Shown here in pieces: positions 1 to 9,793 of a stretch of DNA of 64,000 bases. The notes under the pieces were generated by a model. The model had not been told where the DNA came from and did no database searches. It was given only the letters and a program-made list of their open reading frames with translations. The stretch is from Pseudomonas ceruminis (GTDB lineage: Bacteria; Pseudomonadota; Gammaproteobacteria; Pseudomonadales; Pseudomonadaceae). The position numbers and the translations under genes were made by a program. The stretch's first letter is position 1. Every line of letters begins with the position of its first letter. The stretch lies in assembly GCF_021602025.1 (NCBI RefSeq), contig NZ_BQHW01000013.1, positions 62,001-126,000 on the forward strand, read 5' to 3'.

Positions 1-351
1 CGGCAGAGGCTGATCGATCAATTCCAGGAGCTGCCAGGTTTCGCTGTCATCATCCTGTCCACTATCGCCGTCGGATTCGGGGTGAACGTGCAGGCCGCCA
101 ACCACGTCATTCACTTCACGCGCTGCTGGAACCCGGCCAAGGAAGATCAGGCGACCGATCGGGCCTATCGGATTGGGCAGCAGAAGGATGTGTATGTGTA
201 CTACCCGACGGTTCGAGATGCAGCGATGCCGACGTTTGAGGCGACGCTGGATGAACTTTTGAGTAAGCGACGGGCGTTGGCGCGGGATATGTTGAGTGGG
301 GCTTCGGAGCTTCAGGCTTCGGATTTTGAGGGATTGCTGGGGGCGCGGTGA
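1..351 (+). CDS. SNF2-family DEAD/DEAH helicase, C-terminal fragment (5' end outside window)
   Basis: The reading frame is open from base 1 to a TGA at 349-351 and gives the last 116 residues of a larger protein. The sequence carries SNF2/RecQ-like C-lobe motifs: a segment STIAVGFGVNV (motif V region) and then DRAYRIGQQKDVYVYYP, the motif VI signature in which RxxRIGQ contributes the arginine finger of Snf2 translocases. Family knowledge: such ATPases move along double-stranded DNA and occur both in housekeeping remodelling (RapA type) and in phage-defence systems. The position upstream of a restriction operon in an island suggests a defence role, but this is inference because the N-terminal domains are not visible. 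Confidence 0.8.
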   Translation, partial: RQRLIDQFQELPGFAVIILSTIAVGFGVNVQAANHVIHFTRCWNPAKEDQATDRAYRIGQQKDVYVYYPTVRDAAMPTFEATLDELLSKRRALARDMLSGASELQASDFEGLLGAR

Positions 352-1145
352 AGGCTGAGCCTTTAATTAATCAAAATCACAATCGAATTAGAAAGGTGAC
401 GGCCAGCCTCGACACACTGTTAATGCCTGCCTCCCTATGCGGGGTTACTTAGCTATGTGTCAATTATGCGTGCAGGTTGTTCATTACTGCATTGGCAATT
501 GCAGAGCTTTCAGCCGCCTGAGGGGTTTCTAACGCAGTATCGCCAGCGAGGCCTGCCTGGATTGTTTACCTGTGAGCTTGTCCAGTCTTGGCGCCGGCAG
601 CTCAATGGCCTACGGTGCGCTGAAGTTTGCATCGCAGGTCGCATACGTCGAAGCAGCTGTGGTGTCCATGATGCCGAGTAGGTTGAGCGAAGAGCTATCC
701 GCCTCGGGCTCAGCATCGCATTCTTCGTAACGGCGGCATCGATGGCCTATTGGATTACTCGCATCCGCTGTTCTGTGAGCGCAACTACCTTTGCTTTCTC
801 ACCGGGGGCAGCTCCCGGCAGCTTCAGGACAGACGGGGGATAGTGATGATCCAGCGGCGTGATCCAGTCGCACGGGGGATGTTCATTTCGCCATGCTCTG
901 ACGTCACAACGCCGCTCGAGTAGCTTGAGTGGAATACTGGTGCTACCTCTGCAAAAAACAACGCGTTTTGATGGGACGCCAGCTTTACCCATGCTGGCTG
1001 GATAGATATTGTGACGTCGTTCGCACACAGTTAGGTCAAAGAGCCATCAGGGACGTGATCAAGGGCTCTAGCGTGGAGACGCCGTCCCAATAATCTCCTC
1101 GCTAACCAGATATGCGAGGCCAAGGCAGTTCAACGGGACGGATAC
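352..1145. other. Intergenic stretch with no supported gene
   Basis: About 790 bases separate the helicase end from hsdR. Short open frames exist on both strands (for example 457-681 plus and 747-1028 minus), but none shows a recognisable motif, a good ribosome binding site or consistent codon use. It may hold the hsdR promoter and decayed remnants of island genes. No tRNA, CRISPR or inverted-repeat transposon end was seen. Confidence 0.5.
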
Positions 1146-3518
1146 ATGGACAAGAATTCACTGACTGAGCGCGACATCTGCAGCAAATACATCACGCCTG
1201 CCATCACCGCAGCGGGCTGGGATTTGCACAAGCAGGTCCGTGAGGAAGTCAGCTTTACCAAGGGGCGCATCATCGTCCGTGGCAAGCTGCACAGCCGGGG
1301 CGAATCGCGCCGCGCAGACTACATCCTGTATCACCAGGCCAACCTGCCGCTGGCTGTTATCGAAGCCAAGGACAACAAGCATGCCCTCGGCGCCGGAATG
1401 CAGCAGGCGCTCGGTTATGCCGAGGCGCTGGATGTGCCGTTCGTGTTCTCCAGCAACGGTGACGGTTTTCTCTTCCATGATCGCAGTGGTACCGGCGCGC
1501 AGAAGGAAACCGAGCTGAGCCTGAGGCAGTTCCCCAGCCCCGGGGAGCTGTGGCAGCGCTACTGTCAGTGGAAGGGCCTCAGCGGCGAAAGCCAGCAGAA
1601 GGCCGAAGCCCCGTATTACGACGACGGCTCCGGGCGCATTCCGCGCTACTACCAGATGAACGCCGTCAACCGTACCGTTGAGGCCGTGGCGCGCGGGCAG
1701 GATCGCATCCTGCTGGTCATGGCCACCGGCACCGGCAAGACCTACACGGCCTTCCAGATCATCTGGCGCTTGTGGAAGTCTGGGCAGAAGAAACGCATCC
1801 TCTTCCTCGCCGACCGCAACATCCTCGTCGACCAGACCAAGAACAACGACTTCAAGCCCTTCGGCCAGGCGATGACTAAGATTGCCAAACGGCAGATCGA
1901 AAAGTCCTACGAAATCTACCTGTCGCTGTATCAGGCCGTGACCGGCAACGAAGAAGAGAAGAATGTCTACAAGCAGTTTTCCCGCGATTTCTTCGACCTC
2001 GTGGTGATCGACGAATGCCACCGAGGCAGCGCGTCCGAAGACTCGGCCTGGCGCGAGATTCTCGACTACTTCTCCGGTGCCACTCACATCGGCCTGACCG
2101 CTACGCCGAAGGAGACCAAAGAGGTTTCCAGCATCACCTACTTCGGTGAGCCGGTGTACAGCTACACCCTCAAGCAAGGCATCGAAGATGGCTTCCTCGC
2201 CCCGTACAAAGTGGTTCGCATCGACTTCGACAAAGACTTGCAAGGCTGGCGCCCGCCCAAGGGCACGCGCGACAAGAACGGTGAGCTGATCGAAGACCGC
2301 GTTTATGACCTCAAGGACATGGACCGCGACCTGGTGATCGAGGCGCGCACCCAGTTGGTCGCACGCAAAGTCACCGAATACCTGACGGCTACCGATCCGT
2401 ACCAGAAAACCATCATCTTCTGCGACGACATCGACCACGCCGAGCGCATGCGCCAAGCCCTGGTCAACCTCAACCCCAAGCGCGTTGAGGAAAACCGCAA
2501 ATACGTGATGCGCATTACCGGCGACGACAAGGAAGGCAAGGCCGAGCTGGACAACTTCATCGACCCCGAGTCGCGCTACCCGGTGATTGCCACCACCAGC
2601 AAACTGATGACCACCGGCGTCGATGCCCAGACCTGCAAACTGGTGGTGCTCGACCAGCACATCAAATCCATGACCGAGTTCAAGCAGATCATCGGCCGCG
2701 GCACCCGTATCAATGAGGATTACGGCAAGTACTGGTTCACCATCATGGACTTCAAGAAAGCCACCGAACTTTTTGCCGACCCGGCCTTCGACGGCGAGCC
2801 TGTGGTGATCTACAACCCCGAGGGCGATACCTCACCGGTGCCGCCGGAGGATACCGAGGGCGAAGAGGGTGACGTGATCGACGGTGGCGCTGGGGCAACC
2901 GAAGGTGACGAAACCACCAGTGGCGGTGACGACGATGACGGCAAGAAGCGCGTCAAATACGTGATCAACAACGTCGCCGTGCACGTTATTGCCGAGCGCG
3001 TGCAGTACTACGGCCCGGACGGCAAGCTGATCACCGAATCGCTGCGCGACTACACCCGCACCTGCGTTAAGAAACAGTTCGCCTCGCTGGATGACTTTCT
3101 GCGCCGTTGGAGCGATGCCGAGCAGAAGAAAGCCATCATCGACGAACTGGCCAGCCAGGGCGTGATGTGGGAAGCCCTGGCCGAGGAGGTCGAAGCCAAA
3201 CGCGGCCAGCCGCTCGATCCGTTCGACCTGGTCTGCCATATCGCCTTCGACCAGCCGCCGCTTACCCGCAAGGACCGCGCCGAACAGGTGAAAAAGCGTA
3301 ACTACTTCGCCAAATACTCCGGCGCCGCCCGCCAGGTACTGGAAGCGCTGCTCGACAAATACGCCGACACCGGCGTCGAGCACATCGAAGACATCAAGAT
3401 TCTTCAGCTGGCGCCATTCAGCCAGATCGGTGCGCCGATTGAGCTGGTCAAGGCCTTTGGCGGCAAACCGGGCTATCAGCAGGCCATTCAGGAGCTTGAG
3501 CGACAGCTCTACGGATAA
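1146..3518 (+). CDS. hsdR: Type I restriction enzyme, R subunit (nuclease/translocase)
   Basis: HsdR is the motor and nuclease of a type I restriction-modification complex (R2M2S): it pulls in unmodified DNA using ATP and cuts away from the recognition site. The 790-residue protein has an N-terminal PD-(D/E)xK nuclease with Asp58 and EAK at 73-75, Walker A ATGTGKT at 193-199, a DECH box near 290 and motif [11 protein letters not shown] near 518, followed by an acidic linker around 560-595 and a C-terminal helical domain. Length and linker resemble EcoEI-type (type IB) R subunits. It is the first gene of an operon with the HNH gene 3 bases downstream. The start ATG has only a weak upstream purine stretch (GGGACGG). 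Confidence 0.95.
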   Translation: MDKNSLTERDICSKYITPAITAAGWDLHKQVREEVSFTKGRIIVRGKLHSRGESRRADYILYHQANLPLAVIEAKDNKHALGAGMQQALGYAEALDVPFVFSSNGDGFLFHDRSGTGAQKETELSLRQFPSPGELWQRYCQWKGLSGESQQKAEAPYYDDGSGRIPRYYQMNAVNRTVEAVARGQDRILLVMATGTGKTYTAFQIIWRLWKSGQKKRILFLADRNILVDQTKNNDFKPFGQAMTKIAKRQIEKSYEIYLSLYQAVTGNEEEKNVYKQFSRDFFDLVVIDECHRGSASEDSAWREILDYFSGATHIGLTATPKETKEVSSITYFGEPVYSYTLKQGIEDGFLAPYKVVRIDFDKDLQGWRPPKGTRDKNGELIEDRVYDLKDMDRDLVIEARTQLVARKVTEYLTATDPYQKTIIFCDDIDHAERMRQALVNLNPKRVEENRKYVMRITGDDKEGKAELDNFIDPESRYPVIATTSKLMTTGVDAQTCKLVVLDQHIKSMTEFKQIIGRGTRINEDYGKYWFTIMDFKKATELFADPAFDGEPVVIYNPEGDTSPVPPEDTEGEEGDVIDGGAGATEGDETTSGGDDDDGKKRVKYVINNVAVHVIAERVQYYGPDGKLITESLRDYTRTCVKKQFASLDDFLRRWSDAEQKKAIIDELASQGVMWEALAEEVEAKRGQPLDPFDLVCHIAFDQPPLTRKDRAEQVKKRNYFAKYSGAARQVLEALLDKYADTGVEHIEDIKILQLAPFSQIGAPIELVKAFGGKPGYQQAIQELERQLYG

Positions 3519-3521
3519 CCG

Positions 3522-4364
3522 ATGCCCAAACTTAATTCATTTGAAATCGCAGCTGCGCTCATCCGTAAGGGCTTTGTTCTGACCGTCGAAAATCAACATG
3601 CTAACGGGTATGAGCATCCTGATTTTAACGGTCGTGTCTTCGTCAAAATGAGCAAAACGGGTGCTCCAGTTGCCAAGCAGCCCTTCCTCATTCATCCAGA
3701 ACATGCCACCACAGGTAAATGGGCCTCCATCAAGGTACTTTCCCCTTCGTTGCCAAATACCGGGTATCGAAACACCAACATGACGGGTTATCCTGCCGTT
3801 CCTGCCGTTGCTGGCTCTGACAGTAAATTAGCAATTGCATTGGATATCGCTACAGAGGCCGATCTTCATCAACTGCTTGATCTACTCGGTTATAAATCCT
3901 CTGTTTCTGCCCTCCAGTTCGCGACTGCTAAATCTTCGGTCTCAACAGAAGAATTTCTAAACGAACCCAACCTCACCGACACCGAACGCGATGCCCTGAT
4001 CAAAGCGCGCATCGGCCAGAGCGGCTACCGCGACGACCTGCTGGCCTACTGGGGCGGCTGTGCGATTACCGACTGCTGCGTACCCGAGTTGTTGCGGGCC
4101 TCGCATATCAAACCCTGGCGTGCTGCCAGCCCGACCGAACGGCTTGATCCGTTCAACGGGCTGTTGCTCACCCCCAATCTTGATCTGGCCTTCGACTGTG
4201 GCCTGATCAGCTTTGACGATCAGGGGCAGATTCTCCTCTGCAAGGATCTCGACCCCGACAGCGCCCGTGCGCTCAACATCACCCCTTGTCTGCGCTTGCG
4301 CCAGATCAAGCCGCAGCATCGCGGTTATCTGGCCTGGCACCGTGAACACCTTTTCAGGAAGTAA
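3522..4364 (+). CDS. HNH endonuclease embedded in the hsd operon
   Basis: A 280-residue protein with an HNH_2-type nuclease domain in its C-terminal half: ASHIKPW (His195), NGLLL (Asn212) and LDLAFDCGLISF (Asp221, Asp225), matching the conserved pattern of restriction-like HNH proteins. The N-terminal 145 residues match no family I recognise and may bind DNA. The gene starts 3 bases after hsdR and stops 2 bases before hsdM, so it is probably co-transcribed and coupled. Bases 3522 to about 3955 are visibly richer in A/T than the C-terminal half and the flanking hsd genes, which suggests a composite origin. The function is inferred: an extra nuclease working with, or independently of, the type I complex. 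Confidence 0.85.
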   Translation: MPKLNSFEIAAALIRKGFVLTVENQHANGYEHPDFNGRVFVKMSKTGAPVAKQPFLIHPEHATTGKWASIKVLSPSLPNTGYRNTNMTGYPAVPAVAGSDSKLAIALDIATEADLHQLLDLLGYKSSVSALQFATAKSSVSTEEFLNEPNLTDTERDALIKARIGQSGYRDDLLAYWGGCAITDCCVPELLRASHIKPWRAASPTERLDPFNGLLLTPNLDLAFDCGLISFDDQGQILLCKDLDPDSARALNITPCLRLRQIKPQHRGYLAWHREHLFRK

Positions 4365-4366
4365 GC

Positions 4367-5851
4367 ATGTCCATCAGCAGCACCATTAAATCCATCCAGG
4401 ACATCATGCGCAAGGACGTCGGCGTCGACGGCGATGCGCAGCGTATTGGCCAGCTTGTGTGGATGTTGTTCCTGAAAATCTTCGACGACCGCGAGCAGGA
4501 GTGGGAGCTGCTCGATGACAACTACCGTTCGCCGATTCCGGAGAGCTGCCGCTGGCGCACTTGGGCGGCCAACCCGGAGGGCATCACCGGCGATGCCCTG
4601 AAGGACTTCATCGACAACAACCTATTCCCGCAGCTGCAGAACCTCCACGAATACAGCACCACGCCAGCTACCTACGTGGTGCGTGGCGTGTTCGAGGATG
4701 CTTACAACTACATGAAGTCTGGCCAGTTGATCCGCCAGGTGATCAACAAGATTCAGGAAGGGGTGGACTTCAACAAGGCGCAGGAGCGCCACGCCTTTGG
4801 CGACATGTACGAGCAACTGCTGCGCGACCTGCAGAACGCCGGCAATGCCGGTGAGTTCTACACCCCGCGCCCGGTCACCGAATTCATGGTGCGCATGGTC
4901 GATCCCAAGCTAGACGAAAAGGTCATGGACCCGGCCTGCGGCACCGGCGGCTTCCTGACCTGCAGCATCGAGCACAAGCGCAAGCGCTATGTGCAAACCG
5001 CCGAGGACGAGCGCGCCCTGCAGGCGAGCATCTTCGGCGTGGAGAAAAAGCCGCTGCCGCACCTGCTGGCCACCACCAACATGATCCTGCATGGCATCGA
5101 AGTGCCCAACCAGATCAAGCACGACAACACCCTGGGGCGCCCGCTTATCAGCTGGGGGCCGGCTGAGCGGGTCGATTGCATCGTCGCCAACCCGCCGTTC
5201 GGTGGCATGGAAGAAGACGGCATCGAAACCAACTTCCCCACTGCCTTCCGCACCCGTGAAACCGCCGACCTGTTCCTGGTGCTGATCATGCACCTGCTCA
5301 AGGACGGCGGCCGCGCCGCCGTGGTGCTGCCCGACGGCTTCCTCTTTGGTGAAGGCATCAAGAGTCGCATCAAGGAAAAGCTGCTGACCGAGTGCAACCT
5401 GCATACCATCGTTCGCCTGCCCAACGGCGTGTTCAACCCCTACACCGGTATCAAGACCAACCTGCTGTTCTTCACCAAAGGCACGCCCACCAAGGACGTA
5501 TGGTTCTACGAGCACCAGTACCCGGCCGGTTACAAAAGCTACTCGAAGACCAAACCCATGCGCGTCGAAGAGTTTGCCGTCGAGGAAGCCTGGTGGGGCA
5601 GCGAGGCCGATGGCTTTGCCGCGCGGCAGGAGAACGAGTTCGCCTGGAAGGTCAGCTTCGACGAACTGCAAAACCGCAACTGGAACCTCGACTGCAAGAA
5701 CCCTCACGTCGGCGAACAGATCAGCCACGACCCGGACGAACTGCTGCGCGACTACGCCGCGCTGCAAGGCGAGATTGGTGAACTGCGCGACCAGCTCAAG
5801 GCTGTGCTGGCCGAGGCCTTTGCCGCTCAGGCGGAGGAGCGTGACGCATGA
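4367..5851 (+). CDS. hsdM: Type I restriction-modification system, M subunit (adenine-N6 methyltransferase)
   Basis: HsdM transfers a methyl group from S-adenosylmethionine to adenine in the site defined by HsdS and is needed for both modification and restriction. The 494-residue protein begins with the helical HsdM_N domain (residues about 7-145), then the GEFYTPRPV segment, the SAM-binding motif DPACGTGGFL at 188-197 and the catalytic NPPF at 275-278 typical of gamma-class N6-adenine methylases. The stop codon overlaps the hsdS start (ATGA at 5848-5851), indicating translational coupling. Full length, no damage seen. Confidence 0.97.
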   Translation: MSISSTIKSIQDIMRKDVGVDGDAQRIGQLVWMLFLKIFDDREQEWELLDDNYRSPIPESCRWRTWAANPEGITGDALKDFIDNNLFPQLQNLHEYSTTPATYVVRGVFEDAYNYMKSGQLIRQVINKIQEGVDFNKAQERHAFGDMYEQLLRDLQNAGNAGEFYTPRPVTEFMVRMVDPKLDEKVMDPACGTGGFLTCSIEHKRKRYVQTAEDERALQASIFGVEKKPLPHLLATTNMILHGIEVPNQIKHDNTLGRPLISWGPAERVDCIVANPPFGGMEEDGIETNFPTAFRTRETADLFLVLIMHLLKDGGRAAVVLPDGFLFGEGIKSRIKEKLLTECNLHTIVRLPNGVFNPYTGIKTNLLFFTKGTPTKDVWFYEHQYPAGYKSYSKTKPMRVEEFAVEEAWWGSEADGFAARQENEFAWKVSFDELQNRNWNLDCKNPHVGEQISHDPDELLRDYAALQGEIGELRDQLKAVLAEAFAAQAEERDA

Positions 5852-7521
5852 GCGCCGTGTTGACCGACAATCTGCCGCTGCTGGCCGGCGCGCCCAATGG
5901 CATCAAAAAGCTGCGTGAGCTGATTCTGGAGCTGGCGGTGCGCGGTAAGCTGGTGCCGCAAGATCCGAGTGATGAGCCGGCCAGTGAGTTGCTGAAGCGG
6001 ATTGCTGAGGAAAAAGTGCGGCTTGTGGCGCAGGGGAAAATCAAGAAGCAGAAACCGCTGGCTGGCGTTGAAGAGGCAGCACTACCGTTTGAATTGCCAG
6101 TGGCCTGGGTTTGGGCTCGTCTTGGCGAGATTACCAACTTTGGTACTACAACCAAAAAAGACGAAATCCTAGATGACGCTTGGGTGCTCGATCTTGAGGA
6201 TATTGAGAAAGACACTTCAAGACTTTTACAGAAGGCTCGCTTTTACGAGCGTAACTCTCTCAGTGACAAGAACAGCTTCGCTAAAGGCGATGTGCTCTAT
6301 GGCAAGCTCCGTCCGTACCTGAATAAGGTTCTAGTAGCTGAGGATGACGGATTTTGCACAACCGAAATTCTCCCGTTCAGGTGCCACGGACCTTTTGTAG
6401 CGCACTACTTTATGGTCGCGCTGAAAAGCCCGTACTTCCTCAGCTATGTGAATGCTAAAAGCTACGGTATGAAAATGCCTAGGCTAGGAACTGAAGACGG
6501 TAGGCAAGCCCTTTTCCCTCTACCCCCTCTCGCCGAACAACACCGCATCGTCGCCAAAGTCGATGAGCTGATGGCCCTGTGCGACCGGCTGGAGGCGCGG
6601 CAGGCCGATGCCGGCAGCGCCCACGTCCAACTGGTGCAGGCGCTGCTGGGCAGCCTGACTCAGGCCAGCGATGCAGAAGACTTTGCGCAAAGCTGGCAGC
6701 GCCTTGCCGAGCACTTCCACGCCCTGCTCACCACCGAATCCAGCATCGACGCCCTCAAGCAAACACTGCTGCAACTTGCCGTGATGGGCAAGTTGGTGAC
6801 GCAAGATCCTAGCGATGAACCGGCGAGTGAATTGCTGAAGCGGATTGCTGAGGAAAAGACGCGCCTCATCTCCGAAGAAGGCCTTCGAACGACAGCAAGA
6901 GACGATGTCCCAGAGGCTGAGCACTACTTCAGGCTGCATACCGGTTGGGCGTCCTGCCGGCTTGGCAACCTTGCTCGCTTCATTGACTACCGGGGCAGGA
7001 CACCTACAAAAACATCATCTGGCGTACCGCTCATTACTGCCAAAAATGTACGTCCAGGATTCATCAGTAGAGATCCTCAAGAGTTCATTGCTGACACGGA
7101 CTACTTGTCTTGGATGACAAGAGGCTTTCCACGGGTTGGAGACATGCTTTTCACAACCGAAGCTCCAATGGGGAACGTGGCGATAATTGATATTGCTGAG
7201 CGTTTTGCACTGGCTCAGCGCGTGATTTGCTTCCAACTGCATGAGCTGGAAACGGGCCCATTCCTGAAGCTGGCCCTGATGTCCTCTGGCTTTCAGGCGC
7301 AGCTTTCAGATGCTGCCACAGGTATGACCGCCACTGGTATCAAATCCTCTCGCCTTAGAGAAATACCAGTTCCGATACCTCCGCTCGCAGAACAACACCG
7401 CATTGTCGCCAAAGTCGACGAGCTAATGGCCCTCTGCGACCAACTCAAAGCCCGCCTTAACCAGGCCCGGCAAGTGCACGAGCATCTGGCCAGTGCGCTG
7501 ATCGAGCAGGCCGTGGCCTGA
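5848..7521 (+). CDS. hsdS: Type I restriction-modification system, S subunit (DNA specificity)
   Basis: HsdS sets the bipartite DNA target of the complex. The 557-residue protein shows the expected internal duplication: two variable target-recognition domains (residues about 75-225 and 355-510), each preceded by a near-repeat containing QDPSDEPASELLKRIAEEK (residues about 37 and 318) and followed by the repeat LAEQHRIVAKVDELMALCD (about 229 and 513), the helical spacer that holds HsdM. The DNA for both recognition domains (about 6130-6500 and 6890-7380) is clearly more A/T-rich than the repeats, as expected where recognition domains are exchanged between strains. It overlaps hsdM by 4 bases. 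Confidence 0.96.
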   Translation: MSAVLTDNLPLLAGAPNGIKKLRELILELAVRGKLVPQDPSDEPASELLKRIAEEKVRLVAQGKIKKQKPLAGVEEAALPFELPVAWVWARLGEITNFGTTTKKDEILDDAWVLDLEDIEKDTSRLLQKARFYERNSLSDKNSFAKGDVLYGKLRPYLNKVLVAEDDGFCTTEILPFRCHGPFVAHYFMVALKSPYFLSYVNAKSYGMKMPRLGTEDGRQALFPLPPLAEQHRIVAKVDELMALCDRLEARQADAGSAHVQLVQALLGSLTQASDAEDFAQSWQRLAEHFHALLTTESSIDALKQTLLQLAVMGKLVTQDPSDEPASELLKRIAEEKTRLISEEGLRTTARDDVPEAEHYFRLHTGWASCRLGNLARFIDYRGRTPTKTSSGVPLITAKNVRPGFISRDPQEFIADTDYLSWMTRGFPRVGDMLFTTEAPMGNVAIIDIAERFALAQRVICFQLHELETGPFLKLALMSSGFQAQLSDAATGMTATGIKSSRLREIPVPIPPLAEQHRIVAKVDELMALCDQLKARLNQARQVHEHLASALIEQAVA

Positions 7522-7550
7522 TTTAACAAGAGCACTGATAAGGACATCCT

Positions 7551-9521
7551 ATGCGTCCCGACAAGAAAGCCGTCACCGACCTGTTTACCGAACGCGCGCA
7601 GTACCTGATTCCCTTGTTCCAGCGCGGTTACGTTTGGACGCTGAACGAGCAGGTGCAGCCGCTGTGGGAAGACCTCGTTGATCGCCTGGAGGCTATCGTC
7701 CAGCATCAGGCCGATGCAGCCATGGTGGGGGCTGGCCGGCTCAGGCCGCTACGCAGGCACTTTCTCGGCACCGTGGTGATCGGCAGCCTCAAGGGCGGCA
7801 GCAGTGATGCCGTGGGCAACCGCGATGTGATCGACGGCCAGCAGCGCATCACCACTCTGCAGATCCTGCTGCTGGCGTTTCGCGACCTGGTGGCGCCGCT
7901 GGATGACGAGGCGCTGAGCTACGACCTCAAGCCGCTGACGCAGAATATCGGTAAGTACCGTCAGAGCAGCGATTCGCTCAAGGTGCTGCCGACTAATGTC
8001 GGCCGCGATGTGATGCAAGCGCTGGCCGAACTGGGCAGCGCGGAGAAGGTTTGCGAGCGCTTCCCGGCCAAGGTTGGTCGGCAGTATCAGGAACGCCCGG
8101 CGATGGTGCGTGCCTACCTGTTCTTCCACGCCATGCTGGCCTGCCACCTGCGTGGCCTGCGCTACGATGACCCGTTGCCGGGCGCGGCGGCGGATGAAGA
8201 GCGCACCGTGGCCCATGCGGTGATTCGCTCCATCGACGCGGACAACCAGCTGAAACTGCCGGGCGCCGACCTACCGCTGCAGGTGGCGCGCGCCCATGCG
8301 CTGCTGGCCACCCTGCGCGAGGGCTTCCAGATCATGTCGCTGGAGCTGGAGGACGAGGACGACCCGCAGATCATCTTCGAAACCCTCAATGCCCGGGGCG
8401 CACCGCTGCTGCCGAGCGACCTGATCCGCAACTTCATCTTCCTCCACGCCACACGTAACGGCGAAGACGTGGATGAGCTGTATCGCCAGGGCTGGCAGCA
8501 CTTCGACGAGACGGTGGACACCAGCAACGGCAAGGGCGCCAAGTTCTGGAAGCAGCAGGAGCGGCAGGGCCGCCTGAAGAACTCGCGACTGGATCTGCTG
8601 CTTTACCACTACGTGGGCATGCGCAAGTGCGAGGATCTGAAGGTGGCCCACGTATTCAACGAGTTCAAGGACTGGTGGCAGGATGAGCCGCGCGACACTC
8701 AGTGCGAGCTGGCGCGCATCACGCACCTGGCGGGGTATTTCCAGACCTTTATGGTGCCGGGGCAGGCGAGTCGCCTCGATCTGTTCTGCCGGCGTCTGAA
8801 GCTGCTGGATGTATCCACGGTTACGCCACTTGTGCTGTATCTACTGGAGCACCATAGGCCGGATTCCACGGAGTTCCTGCAGGCCATTGGTGATCTGGAG
8901 TCTTACTTGGTGCGCCGCTTTATCTGTGGCTACACCACCAAGAGCTACAACCGCACCTTCCTCAACCGCTTACTGGCGGAGATGGTGCGCGAGCAGAAGA
9001 CCGATGCCGCGACCCTGCGTGACAAGCTGCTGTCCCTGCAGGGCGACAGCCAGTGCTGGCCGGATGACGAGGCCTTCGCCCGTAACTGGTGCCATCGCGC
9101 TCTTTACCAGGGCCGCAACACCAGCAAGGTCCGTGCGGTTCTCGAGGCGCTGGAGCTGTCCATGCGCGGTAGCAAGCAGGAGAGCCTGGTGCTACCTGAT
9201 GGCCTGACCGTGGAGCATGTATTGCCGCAGAAGTGGCAAACGAACTGGCCGCTGGCCGAGGACACACCAGAGAACCAGGAAAGGCGCCGCCGCCTGCTGC
9301 ACAGTATCGGCAACCTCACACTGGTGACCCAGGCCTTCAACTCAGCCCTGAGCAACGAACCCTTTGTCGTGAAGCGGCAGGAGATCGTGACCACCAGCCT
9401 GCTCATGCTCAATATGCACTTCCAGGCGTTTGGTGAGAACGATGCCTGGGAAGAAGAGCAAATCGTGTCGCGCGCCGACAAGCTGTTTTCCTATGCCCTG
9501 AGCCTCTGGCCTAGGCCGTAA
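7551..9521 (+). CDS. DUF262/DUF1524 (GmrSD-like) nuclease protein
   Basis: A 656-residue two-domain protein. The N-terminal DUF262 (ParB/Srx-like) part has IPLFQRGYVW at 20-29, DGQQR at 95-99 and FETLNARG followed by LLPSDLIRN further on. The C-terminal DUF1524 part is an HNH-type nuclease with EHVLP (His556) and IGNLTLV (Asn588). The same arrangement is found in GmrSD, a type IV enzyme that uses nucleotide hydrolysis to cut glucosylated hydroxymethylcytosine DNA of T-even phages, and in related phosphorothioate- or modification-sensing defence proteins. It starts 29 bases after hsdS behind an AAGGA site and probably belongs to the same transcript. The target modification cannot be read from the sequence. 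Confidence 0.88.
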   Translation: MRPDKKAVTDLFTERAQYLIPLFQRGYVWTLNEQVQPLWEDLVDRLEAIVQHQADAAMVGAGRLRPLRRHFLGTVVIGSLKGGSSDAVGNRDVIDGQQRITTLQILLLAFRDLVAPLDDEALSYDLKPLTQNIGKYRQSSDSLKVLPTNVGRDVMQALAELGSAEKVCERFPAKVGRQYQERPAMVRAYLFFHAMLACHLRGLRYDDPLPGAAADEERTVAHAVIRSIDADNQLKLPGADLPLQVARAHALLATLREGFQIMSLELEDEDDPQIIFETLNARGAPLLPSDLIRNFIFLHATRNGEDVDELYRQGWQHFDETVDTSNGKGAKFWKQQERQGRLKNSRLDLLLYHYVGMRKCEDLKVAHVFNEFKDWWQDEPRDTQCELARITHLAGYFQTFMVPGQASRLDLFCRRLKLLDVSTVTPLVLYLLEHHRPDSTEFLQAIGDLESYLVRRFICGYTTKSYNRTFLNRLLAEMVREQKTDAATLRDKLLSLQGDSQCWPDDEAFARNWCHRALYQGRNTSKVRAVLEALELSMRGSKQESLVLPDGLTVEHVLPQKWQTNWPLAEDTPENQERRRRLLHSIGNLTLVTQAFNSALSNEPFVVKRQEIVTTSLLMLNMHFQAFGENDAWEEEQIVSRADKLFSYALSLWPRP

Positions 9522-9568
9522 TCCCCTCAACGTTGAGTTTTTGCAATTACGTCTTGGATGACTTGAAG

Positions 9569-9793
9569 ATGTTGGATCTTATAAAGCTTATCTGGCCGGA
9601 TTTTTCGTTGCTGTTCTCAGCAGAAACCAATGGCGTCAGTGCCTGGTTCTGGATTGCTACGGCAGCAATCTTCGCTATTTCTGTGATATTCGTCGGGCTT
9701 CACGTAGTGTCTTGGAGGAGCGATAAGCTGCTGGTCACAAAAAATTGGATGGCGATCGGCACCAATTCTCTAGCATTTCGTCGCCCATGCTGA
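9569..9793 (+). CDS. Small single-membrane-span ORF, possible truncated gene
   Basis: A 74-residue frame starting at ATG 9569 (a TTG at 9533 would add 12 residues). It has a hydrophobic segment around residues 22-45 (AWFWIATAAIFAISVIFVGL) followed by positive residues, so it would be a membrane protein with one span. It ends abruptly after a serine/arginine-rich tail with no domain. The N-terminal stretch before and including the span reminds me of the start of MotA/ExbB-like ZorA defence proteins, so it may be the 5' remnant of a larger gene; that link is memory-based and weak. The spacing after the nuclease gene is short, but no clear ribosome site is seen. Confidence 0.35.
   Translation: MLDLIKLIWPDFSLLFSAETNGVSAWFWIATAAIFAISVIFVGLHVVSWRSDKLLVTKNWMAIGTNSLAFRRPC

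Noticed and set aside
747-1028. Minus-strand 93-codon frame before hsdR
   Set aside because: No recognisable motif or start signals; it could be a decayed fragment but this cannot be supported.
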